A stretch of 64,000 nt of DNA from a bacterium (GTDB lineage: Bacteria > SAR324 > XYD2-FULL-50-16): positions 140,961-204,960 of the forward strand of contig JAJRZQ010000037.1 in the NCBI GenBank assembly GCA_024275165.1, written 5' to 3'. This document shows, piece by piece, positions 38,317 to 50,296 of this stretch. Under the pieces are notes generated by a model, which saw nothing but the letters and a program-made list of their open reading frames with translations, was not told the origin of the DNA and did not search any database. Made by a program: the position numbers and the translations under genes. Each line of letters opens with the position of its first letter. Positions within the stretch are counted from its first letter, which is position 1.

Positions 38317-39024
38317 CTAGTTATCGAAACGGGAAAAGAACAGGTCGAGCAAAATCCGCACGCTGCCCCAGTTACTTTGCCCTTTGGACATGGAATACTC
38401 TGTGTATTTAATTTCCGTGGGGATCTCCTGGTATTTAAGCTTTGCCTGGGCAATCCATTCGAGAATTTCAGAAGCGTGGGACATACGGTCTTGCTGAATT
38501 TTCAACTTTTCCGCCGCTGCTCTACTTAAGATACGAAACCCGTTGTGGGTATCGGTTAGGCGGATGCCCGCGGTAAAGTTTGTAAAGAGAATCGCCAGCT
38601 TGAGAATGATCTTGCGGGTAAAGGGAACCGCTTGCGGCTTTAAAAAACGACTGCCAATTAATATATCCAATCCCTGCTCCCGCAAAATTTGCACTGCTTC
38701 GGGAATTAATTCAGCGGGATGCTGCCCGTCTGAATCCAGGGTAACAATTTCCGTTGCCCCTTCTTCCAACGCGAATTCCACCCCCGTTTGCAAGGCGGCG
38801 CCTTGCCCCCGATTAACGCAATGGCGTAAAACCAAGGCTTTTGTTTTCGAGGCTTGAGCAAAGGTATCATCATTCGAACCATCATCCACCACAATAATAT
38901 GCTCCACAATGTTTAAGGTATCTTCAATCACCTGAGCGATCATTGCCCCTTCGTTAAAGGCGGGCATCACCACATAAACCCCACTGAGGTCAGGGTCGGG
39001 TTGGATATTTGTTTCTTGAGTCAT
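38317..39024 (-). CDS. Family 2 glycosyltransferase, polyprenyl-phosphate sugar synthase (DPM1)-like
   Basis: This 235-residue enzyme has VYVVMPAFNEGAMIAQVI, IIVVDDGSNDDT, the metal motif TLDSDGQHPAELIP and the later GSRFLKPQ and ITDTHNGFRILSR-type segment (LTDTHNGFRILS), a pattern characteristic of the DPM1/DPMS group. It has no membrane helix of its own. It is the second such synthase in this window and again is encoded beside a flippase-like protein and a large membrane protein. Confidence 0.88.
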   Translation of the reverse strand: MTQETNIQPDPDLSGVYVVMPAFNEGAMIAQVIEDTLNIVEHIIVVDDGSNDDTFAQASKTKALVLRHCVNRGQGAALQTGVEFALEEGATEIVTLDSDGQHPAELIPEAVQILREQGLDILIGSRFLKPQAVPFTRKIILKLAILFTNFTAGIRLTDTHNGFRILSRAAAEKLKIQQDRMSHASEILEWIAQAKLKYQEIPTEIKYTEYSMSKGQSNWGSVRILLDLFFSRFDN

Positions 39025-39077
39025 GGATTTTGAGATTATTTCTTTGTAAATTATGCAGATGACCTCGTTCCGTCAAG

Positions 39078-40055
39078 TCAAGCCCATTGGTCTGGGGGGC
39101 TGGGAGTCTTATAAAGGAGATAGAAAATCCCTCCACAAAGATTACCCACCCAGAGGGCTAAAAAATAGAGGTTGAAAATCTCAGCCCCCTGCTCAATCCC
39201 CGCGGAGTGATAAAGCAAGGCAAAGGCCAAATGCCCGACCCCCATTCCCCCCGGGGCAAGCGGCAGGGTAATGACCAAAAGCCCCGTGACCACCAATACC
39301 GCATGGGCGACAAAGGGCCCGGGGGCTGGGTTGTAGGCCCCATCAATGAGCCAAAACATCCCCAAGATAATCCCATAATTCAGCACCGACAGGGCACAAC
39401 TGCCCCAAACCAGTTTTGGGGCCCCTCTCAACCGCTCCAAACTCTCCATGACCTTCAGCAAAAAGTTTTTCAAGGGCAAACGACCCGCCCAGCGGTGTAA
39501 CAAGGCAAGCACAAAGGGCGGGGCATAGAGCAAGGCGCAAAGCCCCAAAAAGGAAATCAACCCTAAACCCAAAATAACCCAAAAATAAAGATGGAGTTCC
39601 GCCATCAAAGCAGGTTCAGCCCACCAACCCCAAAACCCGATCAACAACGCCCCCCACAAAAAACCGACAAAGCCCAACAAACGATCCGCGATCAGGGAAA
39701 GAAAAAGCAAAGTCTTGCCCTCACCCGGTTTAAGCCGAACAACATAATAGCCTTTCAACACATCCCCGGTCACCGAGCCCGGTAGCACCGCGTTAAAAAA
39801 ATTACCGATGAAGGTGAGCAATAAGGCCTTGCTCCATTCCAAAGGCAAGTTCAAGGCAGTCAGGAGCAATTTCCAACGCCAAGCGGCAAGCCCGACAATA
39901 AAGACCAGATTGATACATACCAAAGCGACAAAAAAACGCGGTCGCTGGTAGACAATCGCCATGGAGGATAAATCAAAGCGACCTGAGTGGAAGAGATAAT
40001 AAAATATCCCCACAACCAAGGTTAGCTTAAAAAGCCATAAAACAACTTTCTTCAT
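39078..40055 (-). CDS. Lysylphosphatidylglycerol synthase-TM / AglD-like flippase-type membrane protein
   Basis: This intact 325-residue protein has about eight membrane segments and the family motifs NFFNAVLPGSVTGDVLKGYYVVR and LPLAPGGMGVGHLAFALLYH (quoted in parts: FNAVLPGSVTGD and PLAPGGMGVGHLA). I use the ATG at 40055, two bases after the upstream stop; a TTG at 40082 is also in frame. It is the intact counterpart of the frameshifted gene at 9557-10652. A role in moving polyprenyl-phosphate sugars across the inner membrane is proposed for the family but not shown here. Confidence 0.85.
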   Translation of the reverse strand: MKKVVLWLFKLTLVVGIFYYLFHSGRFDLSSMAIVYQRPRFFVALVCINLVFIVGLAAWRWKLLLTALNLPLEWSKALLLTFIGNFFNAVLPGSVTGDVLKGYYVVRLKPGEGKTLLFLSLIADRLLGFVGFLWGALLIGFWGWWAEPALMAELHLYFWVILGLGLISFLGLCALLYAPPFVLALLHRWAGRLPLKNFLLKVMESLERLRGAPKLVWGSCALSVLNYGIILGMFWLIDGAYNPAPGPFVAHAVLVVTGLLVITLPLAPGGMGVGHLAFALLYHSAGIEQGAEIFNLYFLALWVGNLCGGIFYLLYKTPSPPDQWA

Positions 40056-40057
40056 GG

Positions 40058-42430
40058 TCACGACAAATCTCGAGGAGGCCAAAAGTTATAATTGGCCACC
40101 TTCAGCCCTGCCAAAACCAGCAATAACAAGGTCAAACCCAACCAAAAACGAGGGGAAAACTCTTTCCAGTCGCCATCTATATAGTCCATCTTAATCGCTT
40201 TGCTGCCCGCGGGAACCAAAATGCCGGTAAACAAGCCATTGACGGGGAACTTTCTCACCGCCATGCCGGAGGCAAAAAATTGGTAATTCTGCTGGTATTT
40301 GGCCGCGACAAAGAGCAAACAATCCACCAAGGGCGACTGAGCAAAACGAATCTCCCCTTCACCAAGAGGGGTAGCGTGCCAAGTCCACCCCTGACAACTC
40401 TTCAATCTTGAAGGCACCAAAGCTTGATCGATCAGGTAACGCAAGCTTAATGCCTGAGAGCGATAAGCCACCAGGGCTTGAGGCAGGTTCTCTAGAGCAA
40501 GCCGCTCCCAAATTGTTGGGGCCTGCACTCTTGATTGATAGTTTTTAAATTCATAAAGATATAACCCTTCTTCCTGCTGATACAGGCGGAGCAGGGGATG
40601 CTCGACCAATGCGGGACTTACCACAAAGCGGACATTAAAATGAGCGAGCAAAGCTAGGTTTTTCCCCAAGCGAAAGACATTGTCATTTTGTACCCTCCTT
40701 GGAGCCCCAAAGGTAAAACCCACTCCACCCGAGCCCGGGGGATAGTCCGAGACGCCATCTAAAGCGGCATACCATTTTTGCACCTCTTCACTATAGATAT
40801 CATACCCATTTAGGCTAGGGATTTGAAAAAACCCTGGAGTATTCCAAGAAAGGGTACCGTCGGCAAAGATACTGTAAAAAAAATCCTGCTCCAATTCCTG
40901 CCCAAGGGTCTGCAAAATCGGGTGTTTCCGCTCAAACTTCACCTGCCGCGTCCGCGGCTCAAAAGCCCAAAAACCTTGAACCAATAATAAAGCCAGCAGA
41001 GTCAAGGCAGTAGGGACAGCCCAAGGGGATCTTTTTGCCCGAGCCAGACACCACAAACAGAGCCCCAAAACCAGCAAAGAACCATACACAACGGATTCAG
41101 TCCAAAAACCGGGCAGCCAATGATGCTTTCGGTTTGCATAAAAAAACACCGCCAACAGCAACGCCGCCACAGCCAAAACATTCCAACGCAACTTGGTAGA
41201 AGATTGAGCGATTTGCTCCCAAGCAAGCGCCATAAAAACAGCGGGCGCAAAGGCAAAAAGAACAAAAATCCGCTGTGGGTTCACCGAAGTGCTATAGGGC
41301 AAGGGATTCAGCCACCCCAGCCCCCCAGGCAGATAAATCAAAAATTGCATCAACAAGCTTAAACCCGCGCCCACCCAAACCATGCCCGCCGCCGCCCCCT
41401 GAACCCTCACCCTGCTCCAGGCCTTTTTGACCCATTGCCCTTGCGAAAAAAACAAAAGCGTAAAGGCAACGGCAATCAGGTTGGTGCCAAAACTCATTTC
41501 ACAAATATTAGAATAGGGTAAAATATGCCGTTGAAAAAGCACCCACTGCATGGGCCAAGCAGTCCAATCAATCAGCTGGGTCGTGGAATAGTCGATAAAA
41601 ACGCGTTGGGCAAAACTCGAGGCCAAAATATCACGCGCCCTGGGGTACCAAGCAAACCAAGCGGCCACCAGTACCAAAATCGCGGCAACCGCCAGCAACC
41701 CCCCTGCAAGCCAAATTTGTTTCCGCTGCCTCGGCTCGCTGATCCATTGCCAAAGATAAAACACCGCAAAAAGAAAAACCAAAAAATAACCGGCAAAAAG
41801 CTGAGAGGGAGGATAATGACAAAGAATCAACTCCCAACTCGCCCAGATAAATACCAGCAACATACCAGGGGCGGGGAAGCGAACAAAACGAGCGGCACTG
41901 TACAAGAGTAGGGGAATCAAGGCCCCCGCCAATGCCAATTGATGCGCCCCCACCAGCCATACTAAGGAATGGGCGGCAAAGGCATAGGTTAGTGCCCCTG
42001 CCCAACGGGCTGCCCTATCCTGGAGCAAAAAGCCCAACAACAGATACATCCCCAGCAAAGCAGTCAGCAAGATAAAGAAATACCGATAATTTCTCGCCTG
42101 CTGGAAGGAAAGCAAAAGAAAAGGGGCCTCATAAAGGGAAAGAAAATGACTGCGCTGATTAAAAGAAAGCATCCCGAAATTGAGAAAGGGGGTATAGCCC
42201 CCCTCTTCCACAAAGGAATGGCGGTTGCCCCGATCAAATAAAGCTTCTAAGGGCGCGCCAATCAAGGTATCGTCACTGCGAATGGGCTGCGCCTTTTTGA
42301 TGTGGACTTCTAAGGGCTGAAAAAAGGGATTTTGCGCCAAGGGAGACAAAGCCAAAAAGGTTTGCTGAGAAAACAAGACCAACAAACCACCCAAGAGCAA
42401 AAAAGCGACAACCAGCTTTCGCATGGACAT
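40058..42430 (-). CDS. Large polytopic membrane protein, YfhO-like
   Basis: This 790-residue protein has an N-terminal anchor, about 11-13 membrane segments to residue 480, a soluble periplasmic domain of about 270 residues and a final membrane segment near the C-terminus (LGLTLLLLVLAGLKVA). The first loop has ALFDRGNRHSFVEEGGYTPF, and ARWAGALTYAFAAHS follows, as in YfhO-family proteins (GT-C superfamily). YfhO of Gram-positive bacteria glycosylates teichoic acid using a polyprenyl-phosphate sugar. Its position beside a DPM1-like synthase and a flippase-like gene fits the same kind of periplasmic transfer. Confidence 0.78.
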   Translation of the reverse strand: MSMRKLVVAFLLLGGLLVLFSQQTFLALSPLAQNPFFQPLEVHIKKAQPIRSDDTLIGAPLEALFDRGNRHSFVEEGGYTPFLNFGMLSFNQRSHFLSLYEAPFLLLSFQQARNYRYFFILLTALLGMYLLLGFLLQDRAARWAGALTYAFAAHSLVWLVGAHQLALAGALIPLLLYSAARFVRFPAPGMLLVFIWASWELILCHYPPSQLFAGYFLVFLFAVFYLWQWISEPRQRKQIWLAGGLLAVAAILVLVAAWFAWYPRARDILASSFAQRVFIDYSTTQLIDWTAWPMQWVLFQRHILPYSNICEMSFGTNLIAVAFTLLFFSQGQWVKKAWSRVRVQGAAAGMVWVGAGLSLLMQFLIYLPGGLGWLNPLPYSTSVNPQRIFVLFAFAPAVFMALAWEQIAQSSTKLRWNVLAVAALLLAVFFYANRKHHWLPGFWTESVVYGSLLVLGLCLWCLARAKRSPWAVPTALTLLALLLVQGFWAFEPRTRQVKFERKHPILQTLGQELEQDFFYSIFADGTLSWNTPGFFQIPSLNGYDIYSEEVQKWYAALDGVSDYPPGSGGVGFTFGAPRRVQNDNVFRLGKNLALLAHFNVRFVVSPALVEHPLLRLYQQEEGLYLYEFKNYQSRVQAPTIWERLALENLPQALVAYRSQALSLRYLIDQALVPSRLKSCQGWTWHATPLGEGEIRFAQSPLVDCLLFVAAKYQQNYQFFASGMAVRKFPVNGLFTGILVPAGSKAIKMDYIDGDWKEFSPRFWLGLTLLLLVLAGLKVANYNFWPPRDLS

Positions 42431-42572
42431 GAGGGTTCCAATTCAGTATTTCTTATCAAGGCTAGGGATCAAACCCCCTTTACAAAAACTTAGCTTTTAA
42501 AGCAAAAACAGCATAGCGATAAGAGTGCCCCCCTGCAAGCGAAACTCCGAATATTACAAAGAGAATCAATCC

Positions 42573-43136
42573 ATGGACTACAGCGAATACCTCCAGGGTC
42601 GCCACCCCTTAAGCTTTCCCTATCGCCGTTATTTAGTATACCCCTACTACCGTTCCCTGCTGCCCGGCAAAGCCCTAGAAGTGGGCTGCGGCCTAGGCGA
42701 GTTTTTAGACCAAGCCCCAGGCATGCTCGGGGTGGAACTCAACCCCAAGTTGGTAGCTGTCTGCCAGCAAAAGGGTTTGGATGTAAAAGAGGGTTCAGCC
42801 TATGCTATTCCTTATCCTGATGAAACCTTTGACAGCTTAATGCTAGACAATGTTTTTGAACACCTTGATGAGCCCGAAGTTTGCCTAAACGAAATTTTAC
42901 GAGTTCTAAAACCGGGGGGAAGGCTATTGCTAGCCCTGCCCAACCAAAAGGGCTACGCTACTGACTCAACCCATGTGCGTTATTGGAATGAGGCCAACCT
43001 ACCTTCTTTCATAGAAAAACAAGGCTTTAAGCTAATCAATAGTCGTAATTACCCTATCCCCTTTAAAGGAATAGGAAATCTTTTTTGGCCCTATAACTGT
43101 TTTCTTTGCCTCGGTGAAAAAACAGCCCCAACCTAA
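42573..43136 (+). CDS. Class I SAM-dependent methyltransferase (Methyltransf_11 type)
   Basis: With the ATG at 42573 this 187-residue enzyme has ALEVGCGLGEFLDQ (SAM motif I), DSLMLDNVFEHLDEPE and LKPGGRLLLALPN. The frame extends 16 codons upstream, but MDYSEYLQGRHP is the family-like start. It precedes the rfb operon by 100 bases. A sugar or sugar-nucleotide methyltransferase is likely; a role in chain capping for the second exporter is possible but not shown by the sequence. Confidence 0.8.
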   Translation: MDYSEYLQGRHPLSFPYRRYLVYPYYRSLLPGKALEVGCGLGEFLDQAPGMLGVELNPKLVAVCQQKGLDVKEGSAYAIPYPDETFDSLMLDNVFEHLDEPEVCLNEILRVLKPGGRLLLALPNQKGYATDSTHVRYWNEANLPSFIEKQGFKLINSRNYPIPFKGIGNLFWPYNCFLCLGEKTAPT

Positions 43137-43235
43137 CCGTGCGCAGGGGCAGGGCAATTGCTTTTTACCTAGTCCTATGGTAATGCTCATTCTATTTTTA
43201 TCAATGCGAAGCTCGCGTCTATACAGGGTTACCTT

Positions 43236-44123
43236 ATGAAAGGAATCATCTTAGCCGGTGGCAGCGGCACCCGCCTCTACCCCTTAACCCAAGCGGTTTC
43301 CAAGCAATTGCAGCCTGTTTACGACAAACCCATGATCTACTACCCCTTAAGCACCTTAATGCTGGCGGGAATCAACGAAATATTGATCATCACCACCCCT
43401 CACGACCAAAAAGCCTTTCAAGACCTTTTAGGCAATGGCCACCACATGGGGGTTGAACTCTCCTACGCGGCGCAACCCGAGCCCGGGGGGCTGGCCCAGG
43501 CCTTTTTAATCGGGCGCGACTTTGTCCAAGGAGAGGCGAGTTGCTTGATTTTAGGGGATAATATTTTTTACGGGCACGACTTCGTTCATCTCTTGCAAAA
43601 AGGCCGCCGCCAAGTGGAAGAAGAGGGCGGCGCCGCGGTATACGGCTATTGGGTCAACGACCCAGAGCGCTACGGGGTGGTGGACTTTGACGACTCCGGT
43701 AAGGCCCTATCCATTGAGGAAAAGCCCCGTGAGCCAAAAAGCAATTACGCGGTAGTCGGCCTCTACTTCTACGATGAAACGGTAGTGGAGGTGACGACTC
43801 GACAAAAACCCTCCCCTCGTGGAGAGCTCGAGATTACCAGTGTCAACCAAGACTATTTAAATCAGGGCAAGCTCCATGTAAACCTCATGGGTCGGGGTTT
43901 TGCCTGGTTGGACGCCGGCACCCACGAAAGCCTTTTAGACGCGGGAAACTTTGTCAAAACCATTGAAGATCGGCAGGGCTTAAAGGTTTCCTGCCCCGAA
44001 GAAATCGCCTATAAGCAAGGCTGGATCAACGAGACGCAAATGAGAGAAACCATCTTGCGTTACAAAAAAAACCAATATGGCTCTTACTTAGAGAGCGTTT
44101 TAAAGCATAAAAACCGCCCATGA
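43236..44123 (+). CDS. rfbA: Glucose-1-phosphate thymidylyltransferase
   Basis: This 295-residue nucleotidyltransferase makes dTDP-glucose, the first step to dTDP-L-rhamnose. It begins [18 protein letters not shown], then [19 protein letters not shown] and LGDNIFYG, and has IEEKP and [15 protein letters not shown]. All are diagnostic for RfbA/RmlA and the length is normal. The gene opens a tightly packed operon rfbA-rfbC-rfbD-rfbB in which each join is a four-base ATGA overlap. Confidence 0.97.
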   Translation: MKGIILAGGSGTRLYPLTQAVSKQLQPVYDKPMIYYPLSTLMLAGINEILIITTPHDQKAFQDLLGNGHHMGVELSYAAQPEPGGLAQAFLIGRDFVQGEASCLILGDNIFYGHDFVHLLQKGRRQVEEEGGAAVYGYWVNDPERYGVVDFDDSGKALSIEEKPREPKSNYAVVGLYFYDETVVEVTTRQKPSPRGELEITSVNQDYLNQGKLHVNLMGRGFAWLDAGTHESLLDAGNFVKTIEDRQGLKVSCPEEIAYKQGWINETQMRETILRYKKNQYGSYLESVLKHKNRP

Positions 44124-44683
44124 AGATAACCCAATTCAATGTTGAGGGCTTACAACTCCTTGAGCCGAAAGTCTTTGGCGACTCTCGCGGTTATTTTTTG
44201 GAAAGTTACAACCAAAACCGCTACGATGAGGCTTTGGGTAAAGAGGTTCGCTTTGTCCAAGACAACGAGTCCCTCTCCTCTTACGGGGTTTTGCGGGGCC
44301 TGCATTACCAACTGCCTCCCTTTGCCCAAAGTAAGCTGGTGCGGGTCTTGGTGGGTCAAGTCTTGGATGTGGCAATAGACCTTCGCCCAAACAGCCCCAC
44401 CTTTGGTCAACATGTGAGCGTAACCCTGAGCGCGACGAACCACCATCAATTGTTCATCCCTCGCGGCTTTGCCCACGGCTTTGTGGTTTTAAGCGAAGAG
44501 GCCCTGTTCAGCTACAAGGTCGATAACTTTTATAGCCCGCAAGCAGAGCGGAGCATCCGTTTTGACGACCCCGCCTTGGGCATCGACTGGCAGGTTCCCG
44601 CCAACAAATTGCAACTGGCCCAAAAAGACGCTGCCGCCCCCACCCTGGATCAAGCCGAAGCCTTCCCCACAGGAGGGTTATGA
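44120..44683 (+). CDS. rfbC: dTDP-4-dehydrorhamnose 3,5-epimerase
   Basis: This 187-residue cupin enzyme carries [13 protein letters not shown], the active-site [20 protein letters not shown] and [15 protein letters not shown], all typical of RfbC/RmlC, with the catalytic His in LHYQ. The ATG overlaps the rfbA stop by four bases and its own stop overlaps rfbD in the same way. Confidence 0.97.
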   Translation: MKITQFNVEGLQLLEPKVFGDSRGYFLESYNQNRYDEALGKEVRFVQDNESLSSYGVLRGLHYQLPPFAQSKLVRVLVGQVLDVAIDLRPNSPTFGQHVSVTLSATNHHQLFIPRGFAHGFVVLSEEALFSYKVDNFYSPQAERSIRFDDPALGIDWQVPANKLQLAQKDAAAPTLDQAEAFPTGGL

Positions 44684-45524
44684 GAGTCTTGGTCACCGGA
44701 TCCAAGGGGCAGCTGGGCAGCGAGATCAAGGCATTAAACCCTGCCCATGAGATGTTTTATACGGATCTTGACGAATTGGACCTCGCCGACCCGGTAGCCA
44801 TAGAACGCTTTATCCAAGACCACCAAATCGAAGCGATCATTAATTGCGCGGCCTACACGGCAGTGGATAAAGCGGAAAAAGACCCAAAGACCGCAGACCA
44901 AATCAATCACCTCGCCGTCGCTCAATTGGCTCAGCTCGCGGTAAAGTATCACGCCTTTTTGCTCCATGTCTCGACTGATTATGTCTTTGCCGGGCAAAGC
45001 GCGAGGCCTTATCAAGAAACAGACCCCACCCATCCGCTTTCGGTCTACGGCAAAACCAAACTCGCCGGAGAAGAGGCGATTTACGCCTCCAAGGCGCAAG
45101 CGGTGATTGTCCGCACGGCTTGGCTTTATTCCAGTTATGGGCAAAATTTCGTTAAAACCATCGGCAAGTTGGCTCTTGAAAAGCCCCAGCTCACCGTGGT
45201 CGATGATCAAATCGGCAACCCCACCTATGCCCGGGATTTAGCCCAAGCCCTCTTGGTCATCTTAGACGCCCCCCCACCCCAAGGGGTCGAGATCTATCAT
45301 TACAGTAACGAAGGGGTGGCCAGCTGGTATGATTTCGCCCAGGCGATTAAACAAGGGCTCCAGGCCCCCTGCGAAATCCTCCCCGTGGATAGCTCCGCCT
45401 TCGCGCGGCCCGCGCCGCGCCCCTCCTACTCGGTCTTTAACAAAGGAAAGATCAAAAAAGCCTACTCCATCACCATTCCTTACTGGCGAGACAGCCTTTT
45501 AGAATGCCTTAAAAAACTGAATCC

Positions 45525-45528
<4 letters not shown>
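44680..45528 (+). CDS. rfbD: dTDP-4-dehydrorhamnose reductase
   Basis: This 282-residue SDR enzyme performs the last reduction to dTDP-L-rhamnose. It has [29 protein letters not shown], the STDYVFAG motif and the catalytic YGKTK, followed by VRTAWLYSSYGQNFVKT. Length and motifs are those of RfbD/RmlD. Confidence 0.96.
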
Positions 45529-46528
<1,000 letters not shown>

Positions 46529-46538
<10 letters not shown>

Positions 46539-49500
46539 AGCTACTCCCTGAGCCCTATCACCCCGATTCTCAAGGGATCTATCGCAAAGGCGAAGCACAG
46601 GACTTCGCCTATTCTGATGGAGAAGAAACCGAACGCCGACTGCTGGAACAGGTCAAAGCCGCAACCGATGTCAGCCTAGGCAGCGATTCCCTCCAAGCCT
46701 GCATCACCGATTGGGCCTCGGAATATCATTTCACCCCTCTACGGGCAAACCTGCTGTCTCCCTTTCCCCTAGAACGCTTTACCAAGGTCTTGGAAATCGG
46801 TTGCGGCTTAGGGGCGATTACCCGCCTCTTGGGCGAACGCTGCGGCCAAGTCCTGGCCTTAGAGGGGAGTTACGCCCGCGCCTTAGTCGCCAAGGAACGG
46901 GTACGCGATCTCAATAAGGTGCAAGTGGTAGTTGAAAACTTCAACCAACTTCAAACCGAGGAACGCTTTGACCTCATCACCCTCATCGGGGTTTTGGAAT
47001 ACGCCCCCGGGTTTTTCGGAGGCAACGACCCGATACAAGAGATGCTGCTCAAGGCAAAATCCCTCTTAGCCCCCGGCGGAGTCTTGGTCGTCGCCATTGA
47101 AAACCAATTGGGGCTGAAATATTTAAACGGCTGTAGCGAAGACCACGCCGCCCAACCCTATTTCGGGGTGCATGGCCTCTATGAAGGTTCCCCCTTTGTC
47201 ACCTTTGGCCGCAAAGAGTTCGCACAGGTCTTGGCCCAGGCGGGGTTTGGACCCCAACAATATTACTATCCCTTTCCCGATTACAAACTACCTCAATTTA
47301 TGGTTCCTGAAGGGACTGGAGCAGAGGGGCCGAATTTGGGCAAAATCGCGGGAGAATATATTGCTCGGGATTATACAGGTTCAAACAATACCCACTTTAT
47401 TGAAAGCCGCGTCTGGCCCCTCTTGGCCAAAAACCAACTCTTGCCCGATTTAGCCAACTCCTTTTTGACCTTTTGCTCCTTAGAAAAAGAAAGCCTTACC
47501 CCCCTGCGACCCGATTGGCTGGCGGTGAGTTTTTCAGGCCGTCGGCAAAAGGCCTTTCTCAATTGGAATCGCTTTGTTTTGCAAAACGGGAAGCTGAAGG
47601 TCATCAAAGAAGCTCTCTACCCAAAAGAAAAACCAAAGGCGGCCTCTATGGAGCAACATTTTGGGGTGGAGGACTACCTTCCCGGGTCCAGTTTCAGCGA
47701 CCAGATCACCCAGGCCTTGCTCAAACAGCCCCAAAGCGAAGTTTTTCTTTCCCAGCTTACAAAATGGATCCAGGCCCTTAAGGCCCAAGCCGATAACCAG
47801 GGGAACCTGCCAGGCAGCAGGGTGGAGTTTGTGCCCTTTAACTTAAAGGTAACCGCTCAAGGTGAGTTGCTCCCCTTTGACCAAGAATGGGCCGCCCCGC
47901 GGCCCATTCCGTTAAATTGGGTTGTCTTTCGGGGGCTTTTGCACCTTTGGCAGCGCTTTCGTCTTGCCTTGCCCATCTACCTCTTTCCCCTTCCCTACCC
48001 GACCTTGCGGGCTCTTTTAGAGGCGGTCGATTCCCACTTTCAACTGCGTTTTTCTCCCGAAAGGTTGGAAGAATGCATGCAGCTAGAACAGGAGTTCCAA
48101 AGCTTAGTCAGCGGAGCCAAAGGGGATGGCGCAATCCTTCGGGCTCTTTTAGACGCCCCCCTAATCGCAATGGAAGAGCCCCCCAGCCCGCAAGAACCAG
48201 AAACCAAAGCACAAGGTTTCGAGGCCCAAAGCCTCCGTTGGCGTTTGCTCCAAGAGCAGGCAGCGCGCAAGCAGTTGGAACTGCGAGCCCGCCAACTGGA
48301 ACAAGCGCAGCAGCAGCTCCAAATTGAAAAAGACGAAATCCAACTCAATTTGGAAAAGCACATTGAAATGATTCACGGCCTCTGGGCCTCCTGGAGTTGG
48401 CGAATCGGGCGCAAGGTGACCTGGCCGGCGCGCAAACTCAAAACTCTCTGGCAGCAACTGAAAAAGCAAAAAAAACGACTCCGCCCCCTCAAGGCCTGGT
48501 GGATCGGCCTAACTCAGGGAAAAGAGGCCAAAGCTCTTTATGTAACCCATTTGCTCTCTGGCAACTACGCGGCTTGGCATGCTCGCCACTACCAGCTCCA
48601 CAAAACAGACCAAGAAAAAATCCGCTCGCATATCCAACAATTTGCCAAAAAACCTTTCATCTCCGTCATCCTGCCCACCTACAACCCCCCTGAGGTGTGG
48701 TTGCGCAAGGCCATCGAATCGGTTCAAAACCAACTCTACCCCCATTGGGAACTCTGTATTGCCGATGACGCCTCTACAGATTCAACAACAAAACAAATCC
48801 TTAAAGAATATGCCGCAAAAGACAAACGCATCAAGGTGGTCTTTCGGGAACAAAACGGCCATATTTCAGAAAGCTCCAATTCCGCAATCGAATTGGCGCA
48901 AGGGGAATATATTGCTTTATTGGACCACGATGACGAACTCACCGAAGACGCGTTGTATGGTGTCGCTTGGGCGATTAACGAGCGCCCCGGGGTCAAACTC
49001 ATCTATTCAGACGAGGATAAATATACCCCCCAGGGCTTTTTGGACGGCTTTTATTTCAAGCCCGATTACAGCCCCGATTTGCTCTATTCGCACAACTATA
49101 TCTGCCACCTCGGGGTTTATCACTTAGAGACCCTGCGCCAGATCGGAGGCTTCCGCAAAGGTTATGAGGGGTCCCAAGATTGGGATCTCGCTCTCCGTTT
49201 TATCCGCGCTATTGACCCCAAAACAGAGATCTACCACCTGCCCCGCGTTCTCTATCATTGGCGGATGATCCCCGGCTCTACGGGGCTCGACATCTCCTAT
49301 AAAAACTACGCCATTGAGGCGGCGAAAAAAGCGATTGCGGACGACATCCGCGCCCGGCACCCAGGCCGGAGCTTTGAGGTTATTTCCCTAGTCGATATTC
49401 CAGGAAACTTTAGGGTTCGCTACCTCCTGGCCCAAAAACCAAAAGTCAGCCTGATCATGCTGACAAGAGACGGCATGCATGTCTTAAAAACCTGTGTGGA

Positions 49501-50296
49501 TTCCATCCTGGCTAAAACCCAATACCCCAACTTTGAACTGATCATCGTGGATAATGGAAGCGCGCAGGCAGAAACCCTAGCCTATTTTGAGAAAATCAAA
49601 CAAGACGCAAGGGTGCGCGTTTTGCGTTACGACATCCCCTTTAACTTCTCCAAACTCAATAATTTAGCCGTACCCGCAGCCGAGGGTAAAATTTTAGGGC
49701 TCATCAACAACGATTTGGAAGTCCTCCAAGGCAACTGGCTGGAAGAAATGGTTTCTCACGCGGCCCGACCTGAAATCGGCTGCGTGGGGGCCAAGCTGCT
49801 TTATCCCCATGGCGCCCTGCAGCATGGAGGCGTCATCGTCGGCCTCGGCGGGGTCGCCGGGCACTCCCACAAGGGTTTCCCCGGCTCCCACCCCGGCCAC
49901 GCCCGCAGACTGCAACTCATCCATAATCTTTCCGCCGTCACCGCGGCCTGTCTTTTGATTCGAAAAGAAGTCTACTTAGAAGTGGGCCAACTAGATGAAA
50001 CAAACCTAAAAATCGCCTTTAACGATGTGGATTTTTGCCTGAAAGTAAAACAAAGGGGCTATTGGAACCTGATTACCCCCTATGCCGAACTCATTCATCA
50101 CGAGTCGGCGACAAGGGGTTATGAAGACAACCCGGAAAAGGTCGCCCGTTTTGAAAAGGAAAAAGCTTATATGGCAAACAAATGGGGGCCGACCTTAGCC
50201 ATCGACCCCTTTTACAACCCCAACTTCACCCTGGATCGAGAAGACTTCTCCTTAGCCGATCAACCCCGCATGCCCAAGCCTTGGTTGAACCCATGA
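46529..50296 (+). CDS. Multidomain methyltransferase / kinase-like? / coiled-coil / tandem GT2 glycosyltransferase
   Basis: This is a 1255-residue fusion. A SAM methyltransferase domain (about residues 60-250) has VLEIGCGLGAITRLL and TLIGVLEYAPGF. The next region (about 290-520) contains NGKLKVIKEAL (Lys about 358), EDYLPGSSF and LLPFDQEWAAPRPIPLNW. It may be a kinase-like or related domain, but I cannot confirm that. A charged coiled coil (about 567-620) leads to a basic linker. Two GT-A domains follow: FISVILPTYNPP with LLDHDDELTED (about 706-960), and VSLIMLTRDGMHVL with IVDNGS and NNDLEVL (about 970-1240). It lies between rfbB and the second Wzm-Wzt pair, with an ATGA overlap to wzm. Rhamnan-type chain synthesis coupled to end modification is the favoured idea. 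Confidence 0.82.

Noticed and set aside
47371-48469. Several long open frames opposite or out of frame within the fusion gene
   Set aside because: They lie inside a well-supported coding sequence with clear domains and are shadows of it.
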